64,000 nucleotides of DNA from Roseomonas gilardii (GTDB taxonomy: Bacteria; Pseudomonadota; Alphaproteobacteria; Acetobacterales; Acetobacteraceae): positions 1,105,001 through 1,169,000 of the forward strand of contig NZ_CP015583.1 in NCBI RefSeq assembly GCF_001941945.1. The letters run 5' to 3'. A program made the translations under genes and the position numbers. The notes below the pieces were generated by a model, which saw only the letters and a list, made by a program, of their open reading frames with translations, did no database searches and was not told the DNA's origin. Shown here piece after piece: positions 34,570 to 41,913 of the stretch. Position 1 is the stretch's first letter. Each line of letters opens with the position of its first letter.

Positions 34570-35205
34570 ATGATCCTGACGCGTCTCTTCCTGATCCGGC
34601 ACGCCATCGTCGAGCCCTCGGCCCGGCTGACCATGTACGGGGACATGGACGTGCCGCTCTGCACCGTGGCGCTGGCGGCGGAGCAGGTGGCCCATGCCTG
34701 GCTGGCCGAGCGCCTGCCGCGCCCGGCCCGCTGGTTCTGCACGCCGCTGGCGCGGACCCGCTCCACCGCGGCGGCCATCTTCGCCGGCGGCTATCCCGAG
34801 CAGCGGTTGACCGAGCTGCCGGACATGCGGGAGCAGAATCTGGGCCGCTGGCAGGGGCTGACGCATGAGGAGTTCACCGCCCTGCTGCGCGACCCGCCGC
34901 ACCCGTTCTGGCCGCATTCGGCCGAGGAGCGGCCGCCCGGTGGGGAAAGCGTGAGCGATGTGGTGAAGCGCGTCGGCCCGGTGCTGGAGGATCTGGTGGA
35001 CAAGTATCCGGGCGAATCGCTGGTGATCGTGGCGCATGGCGGCTCGATCCGCGCCGCGCTGGCCCATGCCTGCGGCTTCACCCCCTATCAGGCGTTGCAG
35101 TTCTCCGTCCGCAACCTGTCCCTGACGCGGCTGGAGAATCTCAGTGGCCAGTGGCGCGTCGGCGCGGTGAACGAGGAGCCGCCCGGGCTCAGCGTGCTGC
35201 ACTGA
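34570..35205 (+). CDS. Histidine phosphatase family protein
   Basis: Phosphoglycerate-mutase-like phosphatase of 211 residues. The RHG-type motif is LIRHAIVEPS with catalytic His; a later TPLARTRSTA supplies Arg, with Glu in MREQNLGRWQG and the second His in VAHGGSIRA. Could act in cofactor or small-molecule dephosphorylation (CobC/GpmB-like), not resolvable. Cytoplasmic. A hairpin follows the stop. Confidence 0.9.
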   Translation: MILTRLFLIRHAIVEPSARLTMYGDMDVPLCTVALAAEQVAHAWLAERLPRPARWFCTPLARTRSTAAAIFAGGYPEQRLTELPDMREQNLGRWQGLTHEEFTALLRDPPHPFWPHSAEERPPGGESVSDVVKRVGPVLEDLVDKYPGESLVIVAHGGSIRAALAHACGFTPYQALQFSVRNLSLTRLENLSGQWRVGAVNEEPPGLSVLH

Positions 35206-35207
35206 GG

Positions 35208-35229
35208 CCGGTGGAAATCCGTCCACCGG
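35208..35229 (+). terminator. Hairpin after the histidine phosphatase gene
   Basis: CCGGTGGA (35208-35215) pairs with TCCACCGG (35222-35229), loop AATCCG. No T-run. Probable terminator. Confidence 0.5.
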
Positions 35230-35305
35230 GGCTCCGACTCTTGGTCACGGCCGCCCTTTGCGTTTAGAACAGGGATCGGGACCAAGGGGTTAGGGGGAGA
35301 ATTTG

Positions 35306-36145
35306 ATGCGCCGTGCGATGTGCCTTGTGCTTCTCATGGCGCTGGCGGCCTGTGGCGGGGGCTCGATCCCGCCGGCCGCCGAGCAGCAGACGCTGGTGGA
35401 CCGCGCGACGCTGACGGCACAGGAGATGCTGGGCCAGGGCGACACGGGCGTCCGGCAGGACATCCAGGGCTCGCTCCGCCGTTCCCGCGCGGTGATGATC
35501 TGCCCGCGCGTGCTGAAGGCAGGTTTCATCCTGGGCGCCCAGGGCGGGAGCTGCGTGCTGACGGCGCGTGACGGGGCCGGTTCCTGGTCCTCGCCCGCCT
35601 TCTACAGCTTCGGTTCCGGCTCGCTCGGCCTGCAGATCGGGTTGCAGGACGCGCAGCTCATGTTCTTCATCCTGACGGACAAGGGGCTGAACGCCGTGCT
35701 GGACAACCAGGTCAAGCTCGGCGGCGACATCTCCATCGCCCTGGTGACGGTGGGCGGCGGCATGGGGGGGGCGACCACCACGGCGGCGGGGGCGGATGTC
35801 GTGGCCTATGCCAGGACCCGCGGCCTTTATGCCGGGATCACCCTCGATGGCGCGGTGATGAGCCCCTATCACGAGGGCAATCAGGCCTATTACGGCCGGC
35901 CCGTCGCGGTGCGGGACATCGTGCTCAGCATGACCGCCTATAACCAGGGGGCCGATCCGCTGCGCGCGGTGCTGATGCAGTACGGCGCCGGCCAGGCCGT
36001 CGTGCCTCCGCCCTCCCAGCCCTATGCGGCGCCGGCCCAAGGGGGTGCGGGTGTACCGGGTGGGGCTCCCTATGGGCAGGCTGCGCCCCCCGCCTACAGC
36101 GCGCCGGTGACCGGCGGCGGGATCACGCGCGAGACGTTGCACTGA
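35306..36145 (+). CDS. SYLF/Ysc84-domain lipoprotein
   Basis: Likely outer-membrane or periplasmic lipoprotein of 279 residues. The signal peptide ends in lipobox LAAC (MALAACGGG). The mature part matches the bacterial SYLF (lipid-binding Ysc84-like) domain: AVMICPRVLKAGFILGAQGGSCVL, FYSFGSGSLGLQIGLQDAQLMFFILT, GGDISIALVTVGGGMGGATT and YARTRGLYAGITLDGAVM. A Pro/Ala/Gly-rich tail follows residue about 230. ATG 35306 is preceded by TAGGGGGAG; a TTG one codon upstream was not chosen. Function of bacterial SYLF proteins is poorly known. Confidence 0.87.
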   Translation: MRRAMCLVLLMALAACGGGSIPPAAEQQTLVDRATLTAQEMLGQGDTGVRQDIQGSLRRSRAVMICPRVLKAGFILGAQGGSCVLTARDGAGSWSSPAFYSFGSGSLGLQIGLQDAQLMFFILTDKGLNAVLDNQVKLGGDISIALVTVGGGMGGATTTAAGADVVAYARTRGLYAGITLDGAVMSPYHEGNQAYYGRPVAVRDIVLSMTAYNQGADPLRAVLMQYGAGQAVVPPPSQPYAAPAQGGAGVPGGAPYGQAAPPAYSAPVTGGGITRETLH

Positions 36146-36179
36146 CCGTTCCGGAACGGCGACCGGCCGTGGCGGCCGG
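36146..36179 (+). terminator. Palindrome plus hairpin after the SYLF gene
   Basis: CCGTTCCGGAACGG (36146-36159) is a perfect 14-bp palindrome at the stop codon. Next is a CCGGCC/GGCCGG stem (36163-36168 with 36174-36179). Likely transcript end; no T-run. Confidence 0.4.
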
Positions 36180-36286
36180 GGCGCCGCTTCTCCCGGAAGA
36201 CTGCCCTGGACGGGTGTGAGACACGGCCGTCCATTCCCTCCACGGACCCGGCGCGAAGCCCGGTCCCTGCTCCGGATCACCGCCCG

Positions 36287-37180
36287 ATGCGCCTGTCCGC
36301 GCCCTCCGCTTCCGCCGGGAGGCGGGTCCGCGCCCTGCTGCTGGCGCTCTGCCCCGCCGCCATGCTCGCCGCCTGCGCCGCGCCGCCGCAGACCACGGCC
36401 CGGGCCTTCCGCGAGCCGCCGCTGCCCTATCCGCCTTCGACCCGGGAGCGGATCGTCCGCTTCGCGCTGACGGAATGGCAGGACTGGGGCGGCTACGTCA
36501 CCACGCCCGGGGAGAAGCATCCGCCCAGCAAGGCGCCGGGGCCGGAATCGGCGCTCGCCAACTTTCCACGCGTCCTCGCCTATTGGCGCGCGGTGGAGGA
36601 GGACCGGCCGGTGATCGACCGGAACCGGGACCGCTACGCCACGGCCTTGCAGGGCGCGGCGACGGCGCCCTGGCGTGAGCCCGCCTGGTCGGCGGCCTTC
36701 ATCTCCTGGGTGATGCGCTCCGCCGGGGTGGACCAGCGCGAGTTCGCCGGGAATGCGGCGCATTCCTTCTACCTCGATGCCATCATCGCCGATGCGCGGG
36801 ATTTCCCGGCCCAGGCGCCCTTCGTCCCGCACAGCGTCGGGGATTATGCCCCCGCGCCGGGCGACCTGGTCTGCGGCGACCGGTCCCGCCGCCCGCTCGC
36901 CGACTGGCGCGACCGCCTCGCCGAGATCGGGCAGTTCCGTGCCATGCATTGCGACATCGTCGTGCGGGTCGGGCCTTTCGTGGTGGAAGCGGTTGGCGGC
37001 AATGTGGAGGATGCCGTCACCATGACGCGCTTCCCCACCGATGCCTCGGGGCGCCTGCTGCCGCGCCCGGCGGGGGAGCCCGTCCTGTTCGGCGTGATCG
37101 AGGACCGGATCGGCAGGCTGCCGCCCTTCGGCGCGGCCATGCCCGTCCCCGCCACCAGCATCGGAGCACCTGTCTCTTGA
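36287..37180 (+). CDS. DUF2272 lipoprotein
   Basis: 297 residues with a lipoprotein signal (AMLAACAAPP, lipobox LAAC). The mature part fits DUF2272: ERIVRFALTEWQDWGG, EPAWSAAFISWVMRSAGV, FAGNAAHSFYLDAII, YAPAPGDLVCGDR, HCDIVV and GGNVEDAVTMTRFP. The arrangement of a WSAAFISW Cys/Ser-type helix and HCDIV His resembles NlpC/P60-like (CHAP-like) folds, so a cell-wall role is possible but not shown. Its TGA overlaps the TTG start of the next gene. Confidence 0.82.
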   Translation: MRLSAPSASAGRRVRALLLALCPAAMLAACAAPPQTTARAFREPPLPYPPSTRERIVRFALTEWQDWGGYVTTPGEKHPPSKAPGPESALANFPRVLAYWRAVEEDRPVIDRNRDRYATALQGAATAPWREPAWSAAFISWVMRSAGVDQREFAGNAAHSFYLDAIIADARDFPAQAPFVPHSVGDYAPAPGDLVCGDRSRRPLADWRDRLAEIGQFRAMHCDIVVRVGPFVVEAVGGNVEDAVTMTRFPTDASGRLLPRPAGEPVLFGVIEDRIGRLPPFGAAMPVPATSIGAPVS

Positions 37181-38298
37181 GCGACCAGCCCGCCACCTCG
37201 CTCTTCGCGCCGCTGACCCTGCGCGGCGTGACCCTGCCGAACCGGATCGGCGTTTCGCCCATGTGCCAGTACTGCTGCGCGCCCGATGGGAAGCCCACGG
37301 AATGGCATCTGCAGCACCTCTTCTCCCGCGCCCTGGGCGGGGCGGGGCTGGTGATGACCGAGGCCGCCGCCGTGCTGCCGGAGGGGCGGATCACCCCCTG
37401 GGACCTGGGGATCTGGGAGGAGGCGCAGGTGCCGGGCCATGCCCGCCTCGCCGCCGCCATCGCGCGCGCCGGCGCGGTGCCGGCGATCCAGCTCGCCCAT
37501 GCCGGGCGCAAGGGCAGCCGGAACCCGCCCTGGATGCATGGCCCGGCCTCGGAGCATGGCTGGGAGCCGGTCGGGCCGAGTGCCGTGCCCTTCGAGGGCT
37601 ATGCCACGCCGCATGCGATGAGCGGGGCGGAGATCGATGCCACGATCGCCGCTTTCGTGGAGGCCGCGCGGCGGGCGGTGCGGGCGGGCTACCGGGTGGT
37701 CGAGCTCCATGCGGCGCATGGCTATCTGCTGCACCAGTTCCTCTCGCCCCTGGCGAACCGCCGCGACGACGGCTGGGGCGGCGATTTCGCCGGGCGGACG
37801 CGGCTGGCGCGGGACACGGTGGCCGCGCTGCGGGGGGCTCTGCCGCAGGACGTGCCGCTCTGGGTGCGGATCAGCCACACCGACTGGGTGGAAGGCGGCT
37901 GGACCACGGAGGAGAGCGTGGAGCTGGCGCGCCGGCTGCGGGATCTCGGGGTGGACCTGGTGGATGTCTCCTCCGGCGGCAATGCGGCGCATGCGGAGAT
38001 CCCGGTCGGCCCGGGCTATCAGGTGCCGGGCGCTGCGGCGGTGCGCCGGGGCGCGGGCATTCCGGTGGCGGCCGTGGGCATGATCACGGAGCCGCAGCAG
38101 GCCCAGGCGATCCTGGCCGAGGGCAAGGCCGATCTGGTGCTGCTGGCCCGGGCGATCCTGAAGGACCCCTACTGGCCCGTCCGTGCCGCCGAGGCGCTGG
38201 GCCGCACGGACGCGCTGTCCATCCCGCCGCAATACGAGCGTGGCTGGGGCAAGTATCCGCTGCGGGACGAGGTGGCGGCGCCGATGCCGACGCTGTAG
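37177..38298 (+). CDS. NADH:flavin oxidoreductase, Old Yellow Enzyme family (YqjM-like)
   Basis: FMN enzyme of 373 residues that reduces activated alkenes. N-terminal PLTLRGVTLPNRIGVSPMCQY is the YqjM-class signature with its Cys; LAHAGRKGS, HAAHGYLLHQFLSPLANRRDDGWGG and a late VGMITEPQQAQAIL are present. TTG start at 37177 in a TTGA overlap with the DUF2272 gene; no other start gives the conserved N-terminus without cutting it. The RBS would lie within the upstream gene, suggesting translational coupling. Confidence 0.9.
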   Translation: MSDQPATSLFAPLTLRGVTLPNRIGVSPMCQYCCAPDGKPTEWHLQHLFSRALGGAGLVMTEAAAVLPEGRITPWDLGIWEEAQVPGHARLAAAIARAGAVPAIQLAHAGRKGSRNPPWMHGPASEHGWEPVGPSAVPFEGYATPHAMSGAEIDATIAAFVEAARRAVRAGYRVVELHAAHGYLLHQFLSPLANRRDDGWGGDFAGRTRLARDTVAALRGALPQDVPLWVRISHTDWVEGGWTTEESVELARRLRDLGVDLVDVSSGGNAAHAEIPVGPGYQVPGAAAVRRGAGIPVAAVGMITEPQQAQAILAEGKADLVLLARAILKDPYWPVRAAEALGRTDALSIPPQYERGWGKYPLRDEVAAPMPTL

Positions 38299-38371
38299 CC
38301 GGAACGGCGCTGTCCCGGACCGGTGCCATCGCGCCGGCCCGGAAGATCCGGTCTTGACCGGAAGCCTGGGC

Positions 38372-38743
38372 TCAGCCGAGGCCGAGCAGTTCCACGTCGA
38401 AGATCAGCGTGGCGTTGGGCGGGATCACGCCGCCGGCGCCGCGCGCGCCATAGCCGTGCTCCGGCGGCAGGACGAGGGTGCGGCGGCCGCCCACCTTCAT
38501 GGTGGAAACGCCGATATCCCAGCCGGAGATCACCTGCCCCATGCCGATCATGAACTGGAACGGGTCGCCGCGGTCGCGAGAGCTGTCGAACTTGCGGCCC
38601 GGCTTGCCCTGGTCGTCGAGCCAGCCGGTGTAGTGGACGGTGACCCACTGGCCGGGGCGGGGGGATTCCCCTTCGCCCACCACCTCGTCATGGTAGCGGA
38701 TGCCCGAGGGCAGGGTGGTGTACTGGTCGGCGCTGGCGGTCAT
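38372..38743 (-). CDS. FKBP-type peptidyl-prolyl isomerase
   Basis: Cytoplasmic single-domain FKBP of 123 residues, no signal peptide. Core motifs are VTVHYTGWLDDQG, KFDSSRDRGDPFQFMIGMGQVISGWDIGVSTMKVGGRRTLVLPPEHGYG and IPPNATLIFDVELL. The ATG at 38743 gives the full FKBP fold; the frame is open further upstream but lacks domain similarity. Convergent with the OYE gene. Confidence 0.93.
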   Translation of the reverse strand: MTASADQYTTLPSGIRYHDEVVGEGESPRPGQWVTVHYTGWLDDQGKPGRKFDSSRDRGDPFQFMIGMGQVISGWDIGVSTMKVGGRRTLVLPPEHGYGARGAGGVIPPNATLIFDVELLGLG

Positions 38744-38863
38744 GCCGGAACTCCATGAACTGGGGCCTTCCGCGCTTGTAGGGCAGGGTGGCGCCCGAGC
38801 CAAACCGGAGCCATCCCGGGGCGCCGGTTTTCCCCGGGGCGCCATCTGCTCTAGGAAGCCGCG

Positions 38864-40036
38864 ATGGAATCCTTCGATGCGGTGATCCTCGGTGCCGGCG
38901 CGGCGGGGCTGATGTGCGCCATGGCGGCGGGCCGGCGCGGACGGCGCGTGCTGCTGCTCGACCATGCGGAGCAGGCCGGGGCCAAGATCCTGATCTCCGG
39001 CGGCGGGCGCTGCAACTTCACCAATCTGGGCGTGGTGCCGGAGCGCTTCTTCTCCGCCAACCCGCATTTCGCGAAATCCGCCCTGCGCCGCTACACGCAG
39101 CACGACTTCCTGGCGCTGGTGGAGAAGCACCGCATCGCCTGGCACGAGAAGACGCTGGGGCAGCTTTTCTGCGACGGTTCGGCGCGGGCGATCCTCGCCA
39201 TGCTGCTGGCGGAATGCGGGGCGGCGGGGGTGGAGCTGCGGCTGCGGCACCGGATCACCGGGATCGGCCATGACGGCGGCGGCTTCCGGGTGGAGACCGA
39301 CCGGGGCGCCTTCGCCGCGCCCGCCTTGGTGCTGGCGACGGGCGGCCCCTCCATCCCGAAGATGGGTGCCACCGGCTTCGCCTACGACGTCGCGCGCCGG
39401 TTCGGCCTGCCGCTGGTGGAGCCGCGTCCGGCCCTGGTGCCGCTGACCTTCGCCGGGGAGGCGCTGGAGATGATGCGCCCGCTGAGCGGCGTGTCGCTGG
39501 AGGCGGTGGCGCGCTGTGGCCGTCATGCCTTCCGGGAGGCGGTGCTCTTCACCCATCGCGGCCTGTCCGGCCCGGCCATCCTGCAGGTCTCCTCGCCCTG
39601 GCGGGAGGGGGAGGCGGTCATCCTGGACCTGTTGCCGGACCGCGATGCCGCCGGTTTCCTGATCGAGCGCAAGAACAGCCGCCCGCGTGCCGAGCTGCGG
39701 ACCGTGCTGGGGGAGGTGCTGCCGCAGCGCTTGGCGGTCGCCCTGGCGGAAGGCGTGGCGCGGCCCATGGGGGAGTTGCCGGACCGGGAGCTGCGCCGGG
39801 TGGCGGAGGGGCTGAAGAACCGGCGCCTGACCCCCAGCGGCACGGAGGGCTATGCCAAGGCCGAGGTCACGCTGGGTGGCATCGACACGCGGGCGCTTTC
39901 CTCCCAGACCATGGAGGCGCGAGACGTGCCCGGCCTCTACGCGATCGGGGAGGCGGTGGACGTCACCGGCTGGCTCGGCGGCTACAACTTCCAGTGGGCC
40001 TGGTCGAGCGGCTGGTGCGCCGGGCAGGCGCTCTGA
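38864..40036 (+). CDS. NAD(P)/FAD-dependent oxidoreductase, HI0933/BaiN family
   Basis: Flavoprotein of 390 residues. The N-terminal dinucleotide motif VILGAGAAGLMCA is followed by LDHAEQAGAKILISGGGRCNFTNLG, the HI0933-family signature. Other conserved blocks are LATGGPSIPKMGATGFAYDVARRFG, FTHRGLSGPAILQVS and the C-terminal GLYAIGEAVDVTGWLGGYNFQWAWSSG. Substrate unknown; some family members act on steroid or RNA-modification-linked substrates, so no role is assigned. Cytoplasmic. Confidence 0.9.
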   Translation: MESFDAVILGAGAAGLMCAMAAGRRGRRVLLLDHAEQAGAKILISGGGRCNFTNLGVVPERFFSANPHFAKSALRRYTQHDFLALVEKHRIAWHEKTLGQLFCDGSARAILAMLLAECGAAGVELRLRHRITGIGHDGGGFRVETDRGAFAAPALVLATGGPSIPKMGATGFAYDVARRFGLPLVEPRPALVPLTFAGEALEMMRPLSGVSLEAVARCGRHAFREAVLFTHRGLSGPAILQVSSPWREGEAVILDLLPDRDAAGFLIERKNSRPRAELRTVLGEVLPQRLAVALAEGVARPMGELPDRELRRVAEGLKNRRLTPSGTEGYAKAEVTLGGIDTRALSSQTMEARDVPGLYAIGEAVDVTGWLGGYNFQWAWSSGWCAGQAL

Positions 40037-40162
40037 CAGGCCCCAAGGGAAGGAGCGAGGGGCGAGCGGGCAGTTCTTTTTCCGTTCCGAGGTGGCCCTG
40101 GACGGAAATCAGGTTTTTCAAGGGTTTGTATTCGGCGCAGGCTTGCGGTCTATGAGGGGGCC

Positions 40163-40459
40163 ATGTTCAAGCTCCGCGCCTTTCTCCGGAACCTTGCCGT
40201 CGTTGCCGTGACCGTGCTGATCGGAACGGGGGTCGTCGCCTTGACGGGCTTTCCCTGGTGGGTCAGTGGGCCGCTCTATGTCGCCGTGGTCGCCGGGCTG
40301 CTGACCTGGGCCGAGGGCCTGCCGCCGCCGAAGCCGGCGAGGAAGCGCGTGCGGAAGGCACCCTCCGCCCGCCGTCCTGGCAGCGCGGCGAAGCCACGCC
40401 GCGCCAAGGCCGATGCGGCGCCCCAGGCCCTGCTGCCGGCGCCGGACAAGAAGGGCTAA
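40163..40459 (+). CDS. Small membrane protein with basic tail, 98 aa
   Basis: Unrecognised. Two hydrophobic segments (about 10-28 and 32-50) followed by a strongly basic, Ala/Pro/Lys/Arg-rich cytoplasmic-type tail (KPARKRVRKAPSARR). Such tails may contact nucleic acid or lipid head groups, but nothing more can be said. The upstream DNA (40075-40130) is relatively T-rich and may hold its promoter. Confidence 0.65.
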   Translation: MFKLRAFLRNLAVVAVTVLIGTGVVALTGFPWWVSGPLYVAVVAGLLTWAEGLPPPKPARKRVRKAPSARRPGSAAKPRRAKADAAPQALLPAPDKKG

Positions 40460-40482
40460 GGGCAGGCTCGTCGCCCGCGCGC

Positions 40483-41232
40483 TCAGGTGCGGATCGAGTT
40501 GCCCCCGTCCACGGTCAGCGTGGCGCCGGTGACATAGGCAGCCTTCGCGGAGCAGAGATAGAGCACCGCCGCGGCGGCATCGTCGGGGCCGCTGGTGCGG
40601 CCCAGCGGGATGCGGGTCAGCATGTTGGAAACGTATTCGTCGCTCAGCGGGCTGACCTCGCTGCCCGGGGCGAAGCCGGGCTCCACCGCGTTCACCCGGA
40701 TGTGGCGGGGCGCGAAGTCCAGGGCGAGGCCCTTGGTCAGCCGGTCCAGCGTCGTCTTGGAGGTGCAGTAGGCGACGCGGGCCGGGTTCATCTTGCGCGA
40801 GGCGCCGGAGGAGATGTTGACGATGCTGCCCCGCACGCCCTCCGCCACCATCAGATGCGCCACCTCCCGCGACAGGATGAAGACGGCGCGGACATTGATG
40901 CCGAAGACCCGGTCCCATTCGCTGGTCGGCAGGTCGAAGAGGTCGCCACCCGGATAGATGCCGGCATTGTTCACGAGGATGTCCACCCCGCCCCAGCCCG
41001 CCTTCACATGCGCGGCGAGGTCGCGGATCGAGGCTTCCTCCATCAGTTCCGTCCGGTGGAGCATGATGCGCTCCTCCGGCAGGGCCAGTTCCTCGGCCAC
41101 CGCCTCCAGCGCGTCCTGCCGGTTGTCGGAAAGGCAGAGGCGCGCGCCCTCGCGGGCGAAGGCCTGGGCGATCCAGCGCCCGTAGATGCCCCCGGCGCCG
41201 GTGATGATGACGCGCTTGTCCTGGAATTCCAT
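40483..41232 (-). CDS. Short-chain dehydrogenase/reductase
   Basis: Classical SDR of 249 residues. Cofactor motif TGAGGIYG (10-17), with NNAG at VNNAGIYPGG, Ser in NISSGAS and catalytic YCTSK (YxxxK). C-terminal GATLTVDGG is typical of FabG-like enzymes. The acidic residue after strand 2 (SDNRQD) hints at NAD preference. Substrate unknown. ATG 41232 chosen; it is divergent from the marR efflux operon with a 147-bp shared promoter region. Confidence 0.88.
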   Translation of the reverse strand: MEFQDKRVIITGAGGIYGRWIAQAFAREGARLCLSDNRQDALEAVAEELALPEERIMLHRTELMEEASIRDLAAHVKAGWGGVDILVNNAGIYPGGDLFDLPTSEWDRVFGINVRAVFILSREVAHLMVAEGVRGSIVNISSGASRKMNPARVAYCTSKTTLDRLTKGLALDFAPRHIRVNAVEPGFAPGSEVSPLSDEYVSNMLTRIPLGRTSGPDDAAAAVLYLCSAKAAYVTGATLTVDGGNSIRT

Positions 41233-41354
41233 CGTGCCGAGTCCGGTCGGGAGAGAGGGGGCGCAGCATGGTCCCGGCGCGCCGGTCTGGCCAGGGGTTG
41301 CCATCCCTGCAAAGCCAGCGGGGCAGGGGCGCATGCAATTAGATTGCTACCTAT

Positions 41355-41372
41355 TAGCTGCGTCCCTAGCTA
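41355..41372. promoter_or_regulatory. Candidate MarR operator
   Basis: TAGCT (41355-41359) and AGCTA (41368-41372) form an inverted repeat with an 8-bp spacer, 8 bp before the marR ATG, inside an A/T-rich patch (41334-41372). The spacing and size suit a MarR-family dimer acting on its own divergent promoter. Confidence 0.5.
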
Positions 41373-41379
41373 CCTGCCC

Positions 41380-41913
41380 ATGTGCAGCGAGCGATCCCAT
41401 CTGGCCGCCGAATTCGGGCGAGACCTCTTCCGCGCCGGCCAGGTCTGGCGGCGGGAGATGGATCTCGGCATGCGCCGGCTCGGCCTGTCGGACGGGACCT
41501 GGCGGCCCTTGCTCTATCTCGGCCGCATGGGCGGCGGTATCCGCCAAACGGATCTGGCCGGCGCCCTGGGGATCGAGGGGGCCTCGCTGGTGCGGCTGCT
41601 GGATGCGCTGGAGCGCGGCGGGCTGCTGCGGCGGCATCCCGATCCCGAGGATCGGCGTTCCAAGATCCTGCAACTGACCGAGGCAGGGCAGGAAACGGTG
41701 GAGCAGATCGAGAGCGCCTATGAGGGCGTCAGCCAGCGCCTGCTCGCCCGGATCAGCGAGTCCGAGCTGGCGCAGTGCCTGCACGTGTTCCGCAAGGTCG
41801 AGCTTTCCCTGCGCGGACCCGATGAGGCCATGAGCGGCAACCTCGCCGATCATTCCGCCAGCCGGCCCGTTGGCAATCCCGTTGGCAATCCCTCGGGGGG
41901 CAGGGGAGCATGA
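41380..41913 (+). CDS. MarR-family transcriptional regulator
   Basis: Winged-helix regulator of 177 residues. The wHTH spans QTDLAGALGIEGASLVRLLDALERGGLLRRHPDPEDRRSKILQLTEAG, with the DRR wing typical of MarR. First gene of an efflux operon and probably its ligand-responsive repressor, in the manner of other MarR-FUSC-HlyD loci. The C-terminal codons contain a 12-bp tandem repeat (41868-41891, CGTTGGCAATCC twice), giving VGNPVGNP. Its TGA overlaps the next gene start by 4 bases. ATG 41380 chosen. Confidence 0.92.
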   Translation: MCSERSHLAAEFGRDLFRAGQVWRREMDLGMRRLGLSDGTWRPLLYLGRMGGGIRQTDLAGALGIEGASLVRLLDALERGGLLRRHPDPEDRRSKILQLTEAGQETVEQIESAYEGVSQRLLARISESELAQCLHVFRKVELSLRGPDEAMSGNLADHSASRPVGNPVGNPSGGRGA

